From Cohaesibacter sp. (GTDB taxonomy: Bacteria > Pseudomonadota > Alphaproteobacteria > Rhizobiales > Cohaesibacteraceae), in NCBI GenBank assembly GCA_025800105.1, contig JAOXSG010000131.1, positions 1 to 64,000 of the forward strand: DNA of 64,000 nucleotides, in the 5' to 3' direction. The notes under the pieces were generated by a model. It was not told where the DNA came from and did no database searches. It saw only the letters and a program-made list of their open reading frames with translations. Below, piece after piece: positions 51,863 through 61,332 of the stretch (the first letter of the stretch is position 1; the number at the start of each line of letters is the position of its first letter). The position numbers and the translations under genes are program-made.

Positions 51863-53062
51863 CTAAGGCTGGCTGGCCAGCACTTCAATATCCCGGTTCA
51901 GGCCTGCATCGACGGCGAAATCGCGATTGTAGATTTCCTCGCCCTGTTTGGCGATTGCCGTATAATCACCTGCTGCCAGCGCAAGCGTGGGGAAGGCACC
52001 AATGGCGCGTTTGACCAGATCACCGCCGGGGGTCAGCACTGTCCAGACTGTGTTGGTCAGAGCTTCGCCTCCCGGTTCGGAGACCAGACGCAAGGTGATT
52101 TTGGCGGCATTATGGATCATGGTTACGGTGACCAGATCGCCTGCTTTTACCTCGACATCGCCGCGCACCTTGGCATTGGCATCGCCGTAAGAGGAGACAA
52201 TGTGATAGGTGCCCTCTGTCAGTTTGATGACCTGATTGCTGCGGATATTGGGGGCGATCAGTTGCTGGTTTTCTTCAGTGCCGGTCTTGCTATAGATATT
52301 GAAGCGCAACAGATTGTTGTCCAGATTGATATCGCCTGCGGCAACGGCCCCAAGGCGCAATCCGCCAGCCTGTAAAATGAAGCTCTCGCTATAATCTCCT
52401 GCTTTGGGCAAGATGACCCGTTTGGTCAGATTGGCATAGCCATAGCCTGCATAGACGATGTAGCGACCGGGTTTCAGATCCACTTCCAAGGCGCCACCAT
52501 CGCTGTTATGGGTCATTGGCATACGGCCATTGTCGCCTTTTTTCTCTTCAAAAATACGCCAATTCATGCCGCGTTGAAGGGGCTGGCCATTTTGCGTTAA
52601 GAAGGCTGCCAATTGAAGGCGGGCAATGCCACCGGGCTGGATTTCTGGGGCCTTGGCGCTTTGGGCCTGACTGGCTTGCGGCTGTGTTTGTGTGGCTTGG
52701 GCGTTTGTTGCCTCTGGTGTTTGTGCCTGTATCTCTGTCGGTGCCTGCGATTGGGGTGCCGTTGTTGCGCCCTCATTTGCCTGTGTTTGGGCTTCAGGTG
52801 CTGTTGATGCAGCCTGTTCCTCTGTTGTTGGGGCAGATGTGCTGATAGCTTTTGCTTTTGGCGCAGGCAATTGTTTGGGCAATTTCACATAAGAACGGGG
52901 CGGTGGCGCGCCTTGTGTCTGTTTTTGAAGGATTGTGCCCAGATTCATCGGCTTGCTGTTTGATTGTGCCAGTGCATGATTGCTGGCAAACAGAATCAAA
53001 GACAGGCTAAAAAGCAGGCCTGATGTCTTTAGACGTGCTGATTGGGTATGTAACATGACCAT
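51863..53062 (-). CDS. Secreted protein with Gln/Ala/Thr-rich region
   Basis: The protein has about 399 residues from ATG 53062, preceded by AAGGG; starts at 53089 and 53056 are also possible. The signal peptide (LKTSGLLFSLSLILFASNHALA) ends near AQSNSKPMN. Residues about 55-140 are low-complexity, rich in Ala, Gln, Thr and Pro (QTQANEGATTAPQSQAPTE). The remaining 240 residues contain repeated beta-rich units, with LEVDLKPGRYIVYAGYGYANLTKRV and VIKLTEGTYHIVSSYGDANAKVRGDVEV alike. The fold suggests carbohydrate or surface binding. No family was recognised with certainty. Confidence 0.7.
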   Translation of the reverse strand: MVMLHTQSARLKTSGLLFSLSLILFASNHALAQSNSKPMNLGTILQKQTQGAPPPRSYVKLPKQLPAPKAKAISTSAPTTEEQAASTAPEAQTQANEGATTAPQSQAPTEIQAQTPEATNAQATQTQPQASQAQSAKAPEIQPGGIARLQLAAFLTQNGQPLQRGMNWRIFEEKKGDNGRMPMTHNSDGGALEVDLKPGRYIVYAGYGYANLTKRVILPKAGDYSESFILQAGGLRLGAVAAGDINLDNNLLRFNIYSKTGTEENQQLIAPNIRSNQVIKLTEGTYHIVSSYGDANAKVRGDVEVKAGDLVTVTMIHNAAKITLRLVSEPGGEALTNTVWTVLTPGGDLVKRAIGAFPTLALAAGDYTAIAKQGEEIYNRDFAVDAGLNRDIEVLASQP

Positions 53063-53344
53063 TGCCGCCCTTGGTCCTTTCATACTCATTGTGAGGATTG
53101 GATATGTCTCGTCTTGGTTAATGCATATTGAATAGAAAGACCATGGTCATTTATGGGCGGGGACCCTTGTGGTCGGGATTTTGTTTGCTGGATTGTGGAT
53201 TTTGTCGATCGTCTTTCTTCTCTTTTGCTTGATCTGTTTGAAATATGTGGGAAAGGGGCTTGCCTTTAGGCTTTTTGCATGGGGCTGGTCCGGGGCTTTG
53301 TCTGGCTGTGGTAAAGCTGTAGCAAAATATGAGGGAAAAATACT

Positions 53345-53914
53345 ATGTCTGACTTGATGGATCACTTACTCTCCCGGCGCACTTTGCCTGCTGCTTTTTT
53401 GGGCGAGCCTGCTCCGACGTCTGAGCAGCTTGAGCGTATTTTGACAGCTGCTGTGCGCGCTCCTGATCATAAGAAACTGGAGCCTTGGCGTTTGATTGTT
53501 TTCACCCCAAAAGGGTGTGAGCGGATGGGCGCGCTTTTGAAGGCGCGCTGGCAAGAGTTGGATCCGCAGGCCGATGAGGCGCGTCTGACTCAGGAAACAG
53601 AGCGCTTTTTGCGTGCGCCGATGGTGATTGGGGTTGTTTCGTCCCTTAAAGATACCAGCCGTGCGCCGGAATGGGAGCAGATCCTGTCTGCGGGTGCTGT
53701 TTGTATGAATTTGATTCATGCCGCCCATGGCGAAGGGTATTCCGCCCAGTGGCTGACAGAATGGTGCGCGTTTGATGAGGCTATTCTTGCCGAATTGGGA
53801 TTGGGGGAAGGGGAGCGTCTTGCTGGCTTTATCCATATTGGCACGCCGCAAGCGCCCAAGACCGAGCGGACAAGACCGGATCTATCGAAAATTGTACAAA
53901 GCTGGGGTGAGTGA
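53345..53914 (+). CDS. Nitroreductase family protein (YdjA-like)
   Basis: The protein has 189 residues. The FMN-binding pattern is LLSRRTLPAAFLGEPAPT (RR near the N-terminus), AAVRAPDHKKLEPWRLIVF and GAVCMNLIHAAHGEGYSAQWLTEW, with GFIHIGTPQ near the C-terminus. It reduces nitro or quinone compounds with NAD(P)H; the physiological substrate is unknown. Its stop overlaps the flavin reductase start (TGATG), so the two flavoproteins are cotranslated. Confidence 0.88.
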   Translation: MSDLMDHLLSRRTLPAAFLGEPAPTSEQLERILTAAVRAPDHKKLEPWRLIVFTPKGCERMGALLKARWQELDPQADEARLTQETERFLRAPMVIGVVSSLKDTSRAPEWEQILSAGAVCMNLIHAAHGEGYSAQWLTEWCAFDEAILAELGLGEGERLAGFIHIGTPQAPKTERTRPDLSKIVQSWGE

Positions 53915-54510
53915 TGTTCTATCCGGTTTCAGAGCCGCATGGTTTGCCCCATGATCCGTTTAAGGCGCTTGTGGCTCCGCGCCCTATTGGCTGGATCAGT
54001 TCAAGGGGAGCGGATGGGGTGGCCAATCTTGCCCCTTACAGCTTTTTCAATGCTGTTTCGGCCCAGCCCAATGTGGTGATGTTTTCCTCTCAAGGGCGCA
54101 AGGATAGCCTGATCAATATTGAACAGAGTGGTGAATTTGCCTGTAATCTGGCCACCTATGAATTGCGTGATGCGATGAATCTGTCTGCCGCCATGGTCGG
54201 GCCTGAGGTGGATGAATTTGCGCTTGCCGGATTGAGCCAAAAACAGTGTCAGTTGATCTCTGCTCCTTGTGTGGCTGAAAGCCCGGTGGTTATGGAATGT
54301 CGTTTGCTCGATATCATCAAGCTGGATCGCTATGAGGGGATTGAGACCCCTTACCAGATGGTTTTGGGAGAGGTGATTGGCATTTTCATTGAAGATGCCA
54401 TGCTTGTTGATGGCATGGTCGATATCACCAAGCTAAAGCCTTTGGCGCGGTTGGGCTACAAGGATTATTGTATGGTTGAGGATGTCTTTTCCCTTGATCG
54501 GCCCCAATAG
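53914..54510 (+). CDS. Flavin reductase-like flavoprotein
   Basis: The protein has 198 residues from ATG 53914. It has the split-barrel flavin-binding fold of the HpaC-like family: LVAPRPIGWISSRGADGVANLAPYSFFNAVSAQPNVVMFSSQ, then SGEFACNLATYELRDAMNLSA. It probably binds FMN and may supply reduced flavin to a monooxygenase. It is translationally coupled to the nitroreductase. A strong hairpin follows its stop. Confidence 0.87.
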   Translation: MFYPVSEPHGLPHDPFKALVAPRPIGWISSRGADGVANLAPYSFFNAVSAQPNVVMFSSQGRKDSLINIEQSGEFACNLATYELRDAMNLSAAMVGPEVDEFALAGLSQKQCQLISAPCVAESPVVMECRLLDIIKLDRYEGIETPYQMVLGEVIGIFIEDAMLVDGMVDITKLKPLARLGYKDYCMVEDVFSLDRPQ

Positions 54511-54521
54511 GCTATCTTTTT

Positions 54522-54580
54522 GAAGCTGAATCCCTTTTTCTTTGATGTGAAGAAAGTGATTCAGCTTCTTCATATTTTGA
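54522..54580 (+). terminator. Hairpin after the flavin reductase gene
   Basis: GAAGCTGAATC (54522-54532) and GATTCAGCTTC (54558-54568) pair perfectly, with a partly paired inner segment and a T-rich tail. It probably ends the nitroreductase/flavin reductase transcript. Confidence 0.7.
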
Positions 54581-54625
54581 TTCAAGAGAAAAATCCTGTT
54601 TTGTAAACTGATTCAAGGTCTTCTT

Positions 54626-55513
54626 TTAGTCAATTGAAATGCCTGCTGATTTTGCTCTTGAAAGAAGCGTTTGCGCGCGGCGCAAATGGGGTCTGTCGAG
54701 CATTTCACCATCCAGCCCGACAACGCCGGCATTGCCTGCTTCTTGGAAGGCGGCAAGGATGCGTTTGGCCTTGTCTATGGCCTCAAATGATGGGGTGAAG
54801 ACCTCATTGATGATGGGGATTTGTGCCGGATGAATTGCCATCTTTCCGATATAGCCATCGCGTTTTGCAGCTGTTGCCTCGGCGCGTAAGCCGTCCAGAT
54901 CGCGGAAATTGGCATGAATGGCATCGATGGGTTGCACGCCTGCCGCCACTGCTCCAAAGAGGCATAATTCGCGCACCAATTTATAAGGGCTGGTAAGAGC
55001 TCCGCTCTCGTCCTTGTTGGTTTCTGCGCCTAGATCAGCGGAGAGATCTTCTGCCCCCCATGTCAGAGCGCATAAGCGTGGGCTGGCATTGCCATAGGTG
55101 CCAAGGTTGAAAATGGCGCTGGCTGTTTCTGTTGCCACTGCCATCAATTGAATGGAGCCTTGTTGGATGCCTGCCAAGGCTTCTTGTGCGCTGACTTTGG
55201 CATCGATTTGGGTGATGCAATGGCCGGAGAGGGTTTTGGGCACCATGATGCCATCGGGATTTGCCGGGATGATTTCTGCCAGATCTGCCTCTGTTAAACC
55301 GGTATCCAATGCATTGATGCGGACGAAAAGCCGGGGTCGGTTTTGTTGGCTTTGATGGTGTTTGACAAAGTTGGCCGCAATTGTTCGGGCCTCTTGCTTA
55401 TTGTGTTGGGCGACCGAATCTTCCAGATCAATGAGCAGGACATCGGCTTCACTGGCAAGGCCTTTGGCCAATTTCTTTTCGCTATCGCCGGGGACGAACA
55501 GATAAGAGCGCAT
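54626..55513 (-). CDS. CitE-like CoA-ester lyase
   Basis: This 295-residue protein has the HpcH/HpaI aldolase-type TIM barrel: RSYLFVPGDSEKKLAKGLASEADVLLIDLEDSV, RLFVRINALDTGLTEADL, a central CALTWGAEDLSADLG and KMAIHPAQIPIINEVFTPS. The Asp and Glu metal ligands in LIDLEDSV and TWGAEDLS are present. Such enzymes cleave malyl-, citramalyl- or similar CoA esters. It is followed (3 bases) by the MaoC dehydratase gene, with which it may act in CoA-ester metabolism. Confidence 0.9.
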   Translation of the reverse strand: MRSYLFVPGDSEKKLAKGLASEADVLLIDLEDSVAQHNKQEARTIAANFVKHHQSQQNRPRLFVRINALDTGLTEADLAEIIPANPDGIMVPKTLSGHCITQIDAKVSAQEALAGIQQGSIQLMAVATETASAIFNLGTYGNASPRLCALTWGAEDLSADLGAETNKDESGALTSPYKLVRELCLFGAVAAGVQPIDAIHANFRDLDGLRAEATAAKRDGYIGKMAIHPAQIPIINEVFTPSFEAIDKAKRILAAFQEAGNAGVVGLDGEMLDRPHLRRAQTLLSRAKSAGISID

Positions 55514-55516
55514 GAG

Positions 55517-55972
55517 TTAGGCGTCCTTTGTTTTCATAAAGGCCTGACGGGTGCATTTTGCGACCAGTTTGTCATTCTGATTATAGGCGCGATGTTCGAA
55601 GGTGACGATGCCTGCGGTTGGCCGGGATTTCGACAAGCGTTTTTCAACAATTGTTGTTTCCACCCGAATGGAATCGCCCTGATAGAGCGGGTGGGGGAAG
55701 GTGACATCTGTCATGCCCAGATTGCCAATTGTGGTGCCAATTGTTGTGTCATTGACAGAGATGCCAATCATCAGGCCCAGTGTGAAGAGGCTATTCATCA
55801 AAGGCTGGCCCCATTCTGTCTGGGTTTTACAGAAATGGGCGTCAATATGCAGCGGCTGAGGGTTCAGCGTCATATTGGAGAAGAGCATATTGTCCATCTC
55901 TGTCACAGTGCGGGTCAATTCATGCTTGATGGTGGAACCAACGTCAAATTCTTCAAAATAGAGGCCGGGCAT
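55517..55972 (-). CDS. MaoC-family dehydratase
   Basis: The protein has 151 residues from ATG 55972, with AAAGGAA upstream. It shows the hotdog fold: YFEEFDVGSTIKHELTRTVTEMDNMLFSNMTLNPQPLHIDAHF, with Asp/His residues of the hydratase motif (LNPQPLHIDAHF). It continues with a VTFPHPLYQGDSIRVETTIV strand. It hydrates an enoyl-CoA. It precedes the CitE-like lyase by 3 bases; the pair resembles the mesaconyl-CoA hydratase and malyl/methylmalyl-CoA lyase combination of the ethylmalonyl-CoA pathway, an inference. Confidence 0.88.
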   Translation of the reverse strand: MPGLYFEEFDVGSTIKHELTRTVTEMDNMLFSNMTLNPQPLHIDAHFCKTQTEWGQPLMNSLFTLGLMIGISVNDTTIGTTIGNLGMTDVTFPHPLYQGDSIRVETTIVEKRLSKSRPTAGIVTFEHRAYNQNDKLVAKCTRQAFMKTKDA

Positions 55973-56181
55973 TGGGCGTTCCTTTCGTTTTTCGCAGTTT
56001 ACGTAAAAGGGGATAGGCAATGCAATGGGCAAAATTGTTGACTTTGCTGTTAGCTGGCATGGAAAGGATCTTAAGAGAAGATTAACCATATTTTTTCATA
56101 TTGGTTAACAAAATATAACCAGATATCATTGGTGAGATTCGTCTTGTTTTCGTTTCTCTCTGGTTTGATTGGAGCTTTGGT

Positions 56182-57330
56182 TTGGTCTCTTTGGTTTCCT
56201 CTTCTTCGATGGCGCAGCGCTTTGATGCGGTTTTTGCCGAAGCGAGCAGGGCGACTGGGGCCAAATTTGATTTTTTGCTGGCCACGGCCAAGCGAGAAAG
56301 CGGCTTGCGGGTGGATGCCAAGGCACCGACCTCATCTGCGACGGGCTTGTTTCAGTTCATTGAAAGCACCTGGCTTGAAACCATGAAAGAGGCCGGACCT
56401 GCGCTTGGTTATGGATCGGTTGCCGATAAAATCCGTAAAGTTGGCAATGACTATATTGTGCCTGACCGCTCTGAGCGGCAAGAGATCCTTGCCATGCGCA
56501 AGGATGCCAAAATTTCTGCTCTTATGGCCGGGGCTTATGCGCGTAAGAATGAGGCGCAATTGTCGCAAGCTTTGGGGCGCACGCCCAAAAGCGGGGAATT
56601 ATATGCGGCGCATTTTTTGGGCGCGCAGGGCAGTGCCCGCTTGATTGGTATGAGCGAGCGCCAGCCGGATTTGGCGGCGGATCGTCTCTTTCCTGATCAG
56701 GCAAAAGCTAATCGCAATGTTTTTTATCATCGCAATGGTCAGGCAAAATCTGTTCGCGAAGTCTATGATAATCTTGTGGCAACGGTGCCAAATGAGACTG
56801 GCTTGGCAACAGAGGCGGGGCAATCGGGGCAGTCTTCATCCGCGCCTTTGGCTTATGTGGATCATCTGGGGGATCGGTTTCGCAAAAAGACGTCTGAGCT
56901 TGTTTCCTTCATGGCGCAAATGGAAAATGCGCCGGTCCGCCGCAGCCGTTATGGCGGGGAGATGGATGTTACACAATCAGCCAATCATGGTGGGCGCCCC
57001 TCGCGCTATGCGCAATCAGCGAGCCTATCGCCTTCTACAGAGCCTGCCCGATCTGTCGCGTCCTCTAATGGCGGGGAGACCAAAGCTGCGCCTGTCAATT
57101 TATTACCTGATCAAGCAGTGCCTGCTGATGCTGAGACTATGGCTGTTTTGCCCAAATCAAAGCCTGCCGGTCTAGCGCATGCAGGCCAGCGGTTTGTTGA
57201 GCTTTTGGGCGCCTCTGGTCAGCAAAGCGCTTTGCCAGAGTCGCGTTCAAAACCATCCTTCGTTTCATCTGGTGCCTTGGATTTGAGCGATTATCTTTCT
57301 GGGGCCAGGAAAACAGACCCTGAGGGTTGA
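56182..57330 (+). CDS. Lytic transglycosylase-like protein, start uncertain
   Basis: The protein has up to 382 residues. The SLT domain (residues about 12-150) shows the catalytic glutamate in LLATAKRESGLRVDAKAPTSSATGLFQFI, plus AHFLGAQGSARLI. It cleaves peptidoglycan glycan strands. The start is TTG 56182 or ATG 56209; neither gives a signal peptide. In the neighbouring frame, a leader-like sequence (RFVLFSFLSGLIGALVWSLWF) begins at GTG 56132, which suggests a frameshift or sequencing error between signal and mature part. The C-terminal 200 residues are low-complexity and Ser/Ala-rich. Confidence 0.75.
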   Translation: MVSLVSSSSMAQRFDAVFAEASRATGAKFDFLLATAKRESGLRVDAKAPTSSATGLFQFIESTWLETMKEAGPALGYGSVADKIRKVGNDYIVPDRSERQEILAMRKDAKISALMAGAYARKNEAQLSQALGRTPKSGELYAAHFLGAQGSARLIGMSERQPDLAADRLFPDQAKANRNVFYHRNGQAKSVREVYDNLVATVPNETGLATEAGQSGQSSSAPLAYVDHLGDRFRKKTSELVSFMAQMENAPVRRSRYGGEMDVTQSANHGGRPSRYAQSASLSPSTEPARSVASSNGGETKAAPVNLLPDQAVPADAETMAVLPKSKPAGLAHAGQRFVELLGASGQQSALPESRSKPSFVSSGALDLSDYLSGARKTDPEG

Positions 57331-57487
57331 TTGGTTTTTCTCATTTTTTATGCGTCTGATTGTTGGATTTCCGGGCTTTGTTATGCCCATTTGATCCGCT
57401 TGTTGTAATTAACAAATATGGTGAACCGATCATTAAGGGTTGGTGTTTCACAATGGCCGGGAGTTAAGCAGTTCAAGGACTTTCGGG

Positions 57488-58660
57488 ATGATTGTAGCGA
57501 AGTTTCTCTCCTGGATCGAAACAGCCCCGGTGGCACGGCGTGCAGAGGCAAGCTCTGCGCTTGCGCGGGCCTATTTGTTTTCAGATATGGAGCCATCGGA
57601 ACGTAATGATGCCGAGACGGCCTTGACGTTGTTGCTGGATGATTCTTCGCCCTTGGTACGTCTGGCCTTATCGGATGCTTTGGCCTCCAGCCCTCATGCT
57701 CCTCATCATGTTATTCTTTGCCTTGCTCAAGATCTGGATTCGGTGGCGGAGCCGGTTTTGCAGCGCTCGCCCATTTTGCTCGATGGGGATTTGGTTGATA
57801 TTGCCGCTCATGGGTCGGATCGTGTGCAATGTGCGATTGCCTCGCGTCCCTCGGTGAGTGCGTCTTTGGCGGCAGCTCTTGCTGAGGTGGGGGGCAAGCA
57901 GGCCTGTCTTGCCATTCTTGCCAATGTCGGGGCACAAGTGACCACATTCAGCCTGCGCCGCATGGCCGAGCGGTTTGGACAAGAGGCGGATATGCGCACC
58001 ACTTTGCTGTCGCTGGATGGTTTGCCGGTGGATATTCGTCAGTCTTTGATTGTGCAACTTGGTGGTGCTTTGGAACAATTGTCACTGGTGAAAAATTTTA
58101 TCAGCTCAGAGAAGCGCAGCCTTTTGGTCAAAGATGCTTGTGACAAGGCAACGGTTGATCTGGCCTTTTCTTCCTATGGTGATGATCTTGAGGCCTTGGT
58201 CGAGCATTTGTGTTTGTCTGGGCAATTAACGGCAGATATCCTCATTCGCGGGCTTTGTATGGGCAATGTGGATCTGTTTGTCATTGCGCTGAAGAAATTG
58301 ACCAATATTTCCGAGAAACGCATTCGTGATTGTGTCAAGGATGCCAGTGATGGGGTGATTGCGACGCTGTGTCATAAAGCAGGCCTCAAGGCTTATGTTG
58401 TGCCAGCTGTTGTGTCTGCTTTGCAGGCCTATCATGAGGTCTCGCAAGAGATGGATCCCATGGTATCGCGCTCGCGCTTTGCCCGGCTTATGGTGGATCG
58501 CATTCTGGGCTCTTATGGTGATCTTGTCATGGATGATGAAATGGATGACTTGCATGCTTTGTTGCGCCGTTTTGCCATGCAGATTGCACGGGATGAGGCA
58601 CGGGAGATGCGCCTTTCCTTGCGCGATCACGGGGTTTTGCGCGACTATAGAGCGGCGTGA
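57488..58660 (+). CDS. DUF2336 protein
   Basis: The protein has 390 residues from ATG 57488, with GGAC upstream. It is built of helical repeats: FLSWIETAPVARRAEASSALARAYLFSD, SPLVRLALSDALASSPHAPHHVILCLAQDL, and repeats through VQCAIASRPSVSASLAAALAEVGGKQACLAILAN. DUF2336 is a large alphaproteobacterial family of HEAT-like repeat proteins with no settled function. The C-terminal 100 residues include DDEMDDLHALLRRFAMQIARDEAREMRL. A strong terminator lies downstream. Confidence 0.88.
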   Translation: MIVAKFLSWIETAPVARRAEASSALARAYLFSDMEPSERNDAETALTLLLDDSSPLVRLALSDALASSPHAPHHVILCLAQDLDSVAEPVLQRSPILLDGDLVDIAAHGSDRVQCAIASRPSVSASLAAALAEVGGKQACLAILANVGAQVTTFSLRRMAERFGQEADMRTTLLSLDGLPVDIRQSLIVQLGGALEQLSLVKNFISSEKRSLLVKDACDKATVDLAFSSYGDDLEALVEHLCLSGQLTADILIRGLCMGNVDLFVIALKKLTNISEKRIRDCVKDASDGVIATLCHKAGLKAYVVPAVVSALQAYHEVSQEMDPMVSRSRFARLMVDRILGSYGDLVMDDEMDDLHALLRRFAMQIARDEAREMRLSLRDHGVLRDYRAA

Positions 58661-58663
58661 TGC

Positions 58664-58685
58664 TAGAGCATTTTGAATAAACACA
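58664..58685 (+). repeat. Second copy of the TAGAGCATTTTG repeat
   Basis: The sequence starting TAGAGCATTTTGAATAA at 58664 is identical to 35410-35431 except for one base. Here it has no inverted partner and runs into the terminator stem at 58681. Confidence 0.6.
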
Positions 58686-58717
58686 CAAAAGCCGGGCAAA
58701 ACCCGGCTTTTGTGTGT
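58681..58717 (+). terminator. Intrinsic terminator after the DUF2336 gene
   Basis: ACACACAAAAGCCGGG (58681-58696) and CCCGGCTTTTGTGTGT (58702-58717) are perfect 16-bp arms around a five-base loop. Their A/T flanks make it usable from both sides. Confidence 0.92.
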
Positions 58718-58759
58718 TTGATAGGACTGACGATTATAGAGCGCAGAGAGCGCGCTTTT

Positions 58760-59263
58760 TTAGCTGTCTTTTTTGCTGTCTTCAAAGCGGGCAATGATTT
58801 CGCCTGAGACGGCCAGCAATTGTTCTGTCAGAGCTTTGCCAATGGCGTTGTCTTCTTCTCGCGCATCTTCCTTGACCACTGCGGCGATGGCTTGCACATG
58901 TTTGTGCAGCAAATCTTGCGGCAGGAAGGAAAGGTCGGTGACATTCTCGATCAGATCGCAGAGCGAGCCTGCAATGTTGCCGGCAATGGGAAAGCCCATG
59001 GTTTGAGCCTGACCCTTGATATCGTGAGAGGTGCGAAACAGCTCTTCTATGGTTTCGCTGTTCATGCCTTTTTCCTGCAACGTGGTCCAGGCGGTTTGCA
59101 ATTCGTCGACTTCTTCTGCCATCCAGATATTGAAATTGACAGAGAGTTGCTGCATTGCCTGTTCGGCACGGGCTATGGGGTCGAAACCGGCTTGAGAGCT
59201 GGGCACGACCTTGATTTTCTTTCTCAGATCGACTTTTGGTTGGATTATTTCATAATCGGCCAT
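58760..59263 (-). CDS. Hpt-domain protein
   Basis: The protein has 167 residues. The phosphotransfer helix bundle shows LFRTSHDIKGQAQTMGFPIAGNIAGSLCDLIE, where the His of SHDIKG is the phosphorylation site (H-x-x-K-G). It has no kinase domain and should work as a phosphorelay carrier. The upstream receiver protein at 59381 is an obvious partner. It lies 118 bases downstream of the receiver gene on the same strand. Confidence 0.85.
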   Translation of the reverse strand: MADYEIIQPKVDLRKKIKVVPSSQAGFDPIARAEQAMQQLSVNFNIWMAEEVDELQTAWTTLQEKGMNSETIEELFRTSHDIKGQAQTMGFPIAGNIAGSLCDLIENVTDLSFLPQDLLHKHVQAIAAVVKEDAREEDNAIGKALTEQLLAVSGEIIARFEDSKKDS

Positions 59264-59380
59264 GATGGTGTCTCATCTGGTTGGCCAAAATTGGCCGGTT
59301 TTTGTTTCAAGCAGTGTGATGGTATGGTCCATCTTGATGCTGTGTTCTTTTGTTGCTGGCTTTATGCAGTCCTGATTGGA

Positions 59381-59896
59381 TCAGGTTTGCGCTTCTGTCT
59401 CATTTTGTGCCTCTGATCGACGTTCCTGACCCTTGTAAAGCGGATTTGAAAAGCGTCTTCTGTCTGGGCCATAAAAGCCGCCAGCCTTGATGAAGGGACG
59501 CGGATTGACAAGGCAATTGGCGACCCGGGCATAGAGTGCTTTTGCCGAAATTGGCTTGCATAAAAATTCTGTTACTCCGGCATCTCTTGCTTCTGTGACG
59601 CATTTCTTTTCAGAATGGCCTGTCAGCATGATGATGGGTACAGTCGGATTTGCCGAGGAGGTTTCGCTGCGCATCATGCGGGTCAGTTCAATGCCAGAGA
59701 AAATAGGCATATACCAGTCTGTCACCACAATGTCGGGCAAGGTGGATTGAAAAATTTCCAGCCCTGTTGCCCCATCTTCTGCCTCGGTCACTTCTCGTGC
59801 GCCAAAGCCGTGAATCAGTGTTCTGACAACCCGTCGCATATGGGCATTGTCATCCACGATAAGAAAACGCAGCTGAGAAAAATCCACATTCAGCAT
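59381..59896 (-). CDS. Single-domain response regulator
   Basis: The protein has 171 residues from ATG 59896; an upstream start at 59950 lacks a site. The receiver domain covers residues about 6-130: RFLIVDDNAHMRRVVR (acidic pair), DIVVTDWYMP (phospho-acceptor Asp), MLTGHSEK (Thr/Ser) and FLCKPISAK (Lys). The C-terminal 40 residues are not an output domain. It is the likely partner of the Hpt protein and resembles the CheY-like regulators found with Hpt proteins in alphaproteobacteria. Confidence 0.88.
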   Translation of the reverse strand: MLNVDFSQLRFLIVDDNAHMRRVVRTLIHGFGAREVTEAEDGATGLEIFQSTLPDIVVTDWYMPIFSGIELTRMMRSETSSANPTVPIIMLTGHSEKKCVTEARDAGVTEFLCKPISAKALYARVANCLVNPRPFIKAGGFYGPDRRRFSNPLYKGQERRSEAQNETEAQT

Positions 59897-60039
59897 TAAG
59901 ATCCCGTCCGACCTGCTTTTTGTCATTCTTTGTTTTTCATGGTCCAGCATAAACGGGCTGAGTTAAAGAAGGCTTTAGTTTGAGGACAGGATTTGTATTC
60001 TGGGATGTAAACTGCCTTCTCTCTCTTTTGGATAGAAGA

Positions 60040-60822
60040 TCAGTAACGGAATTGCTCGGTCAGGATTCGTTCATTCCAGCCATGATCGGGGTCGAACATG
60101 ATTTGGCAATTGGTCTCGCTGTCTTCGCAGATTTCCACTTCATGGACAGAGCGGATCTCGGTATGATCGGCCACGGCATTGATGGGGCGCTTGCGGGCCT
60201 CGCGGATGGCGATTTTGACCTTTGCCTTATTGGGCAGTAAGGCTCCGCGCCAATGGCGGGGGCGAAACGGGCTGATGGGGGTGAGGGCCAGAAGGGGACT
60301 GTCGATGGGCAGAATCGGGCCATGGGCCGAGAGGTTATAGGCCGTGCTGCCCGCAGGGGTTGCCACCAATACGCCATCGCAAATCAGCTCTTCCATGCGG
60401 GTTTTGCCATCAATGGAAATTTCCAGTTTGGCTGCCTGTGCCGTTTGGCGATAGATGGAGATTTCATTGATGGCCTTGGCCTCATGGATCTGGCCATCGG
60501 CTGTTGTGGCTTTCATATGTAAGGGATGCAGGACTGTTGTTTCTGCTGCAATCAGCCTTTCATAGAGATCGTCTTCACGAAATTCGTTCATCAAAAACCC
60601 GACAGAGCCGCAATTCATGCCATAGATGGGAATGCCGCTATTCATATAGCGGTGTAGGGCTTGCAGCATCAAACCATCGCCGCCCAGAGCCACAATCACA
60701 TCGGCATGGCTTGGGGGGGCTGAGCCGAAGCGATGGGCGAGCTTGCGGCGCGCTTCTTCGCTTGCCTCTGTGGAACTGGCGATGAAGGCAATATTTTCAA
60801 ATTGCCGGGATGACATTAGCAT
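60040..60822 (-). CDS. nadK: NAD kinase
   Basis: The protein has 260 residues. NAD kinase makes NADP from NAD and ATP. The GGDG motif is in [18 protein letters not shown], the NE/D motif is in [14 protein letters not shown], and [25 protein letters not shown] is the conserved nucleotide-binding segment. The start ATG 60822 gives a MLMSSRQF N-terminus; ATG 60816 is also possible. Confidence 0.95.
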   Translation of the reverse strand: MLMSSRQFENIAFIASSTEASEEARRKLAHRFGSAPPSHADVIVALGGDGLMLQALHRYMNSGIPIYGMNCGSVGFLMNEFREDDLYERLIAAETTVLHPLHMKATTADGQIHEAKAINEISIYRQTAQAAKLEISIDGKTRMEELICDGVLVATPAGSTAYNLSAHGPILPIDSPLLALTPISPFRPRHWRGALLPNKAKVKIAIREARKRPINAVADHTEIRSVHEVEICEDSETNCQIMFDPDHGWNERILTEQFRY

Positions 60823-60896
60823 GACCTCATTCCCTCTTTCTGTGCTATTTCAGTAGCATGTTGTGCAATCCTTGCCAAATGTAGGAGTGAAGGAAT

Positions 60897-61229
60897 ATGT
60901 CGGTTGCAGCCTCTGATGTCATTTTCTTGTATGGAACCTGCCCGGATGATGCCATTGCCAGACAGATTGGTGCATCTTTGGTGCGGTTGAAGCTGGTGGC
61001 CTGTGTCAATATTTTGCCCGGCATGACATCGCTTTATCGCTGGCAGGGAAAGGTGGAGGAAACGCAAGAGGTTGTGTTCATTGCCAAGGCTAAACGCCAA
61101 CATTATGAGGAAATTGCCCGCCGCTTTGCAAAATTGCATCCTTATGACGAGCCTGCGCTGGTTGTTCTGGGCGTTGAAACTGGTTTGCCGGGTTATCTTG
61201 GCTGGGTTATGCGTTCGGATCAGGACTGA
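60897..61229 (+). CDS. cutA: Divalent-cation tolerance protein CutA
   Basis: The protein has 110 residues. It is a small trimeric PII-like protein with CPDDAIARQIGASLVRLKLVACVNILPGMTSLYRWQGKVEE, then VVFIAKAKRQHYEEIARRFAKLHPYDEPALVVLGVETGLPGYLGWV. The sequence fits CutA1 along its whole length. The exact cellular role is unsettled. It reads divergently from nadK. Confidence 0.95.
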   Translation: MSVAASDVIFLYGTCPDDAIARQIGASLVRLKLVACVNILPGMTSLYRWQGKVEETQEVVFIAKAKRQHYEEIARRFAKLHPYDEPALVVLGVETGLPGYLGWVMRSDQD

Positions 61230-61332
61230 TTTGATGATGGCCTCATTTCGGCTTTGTGATCGCTGCTTTTTCTGTTTTAGCTGAATCTTAAAAAATCTTG
61301 GTCATTCTTTTGTCTGGATAGAGGAGAAGAGG

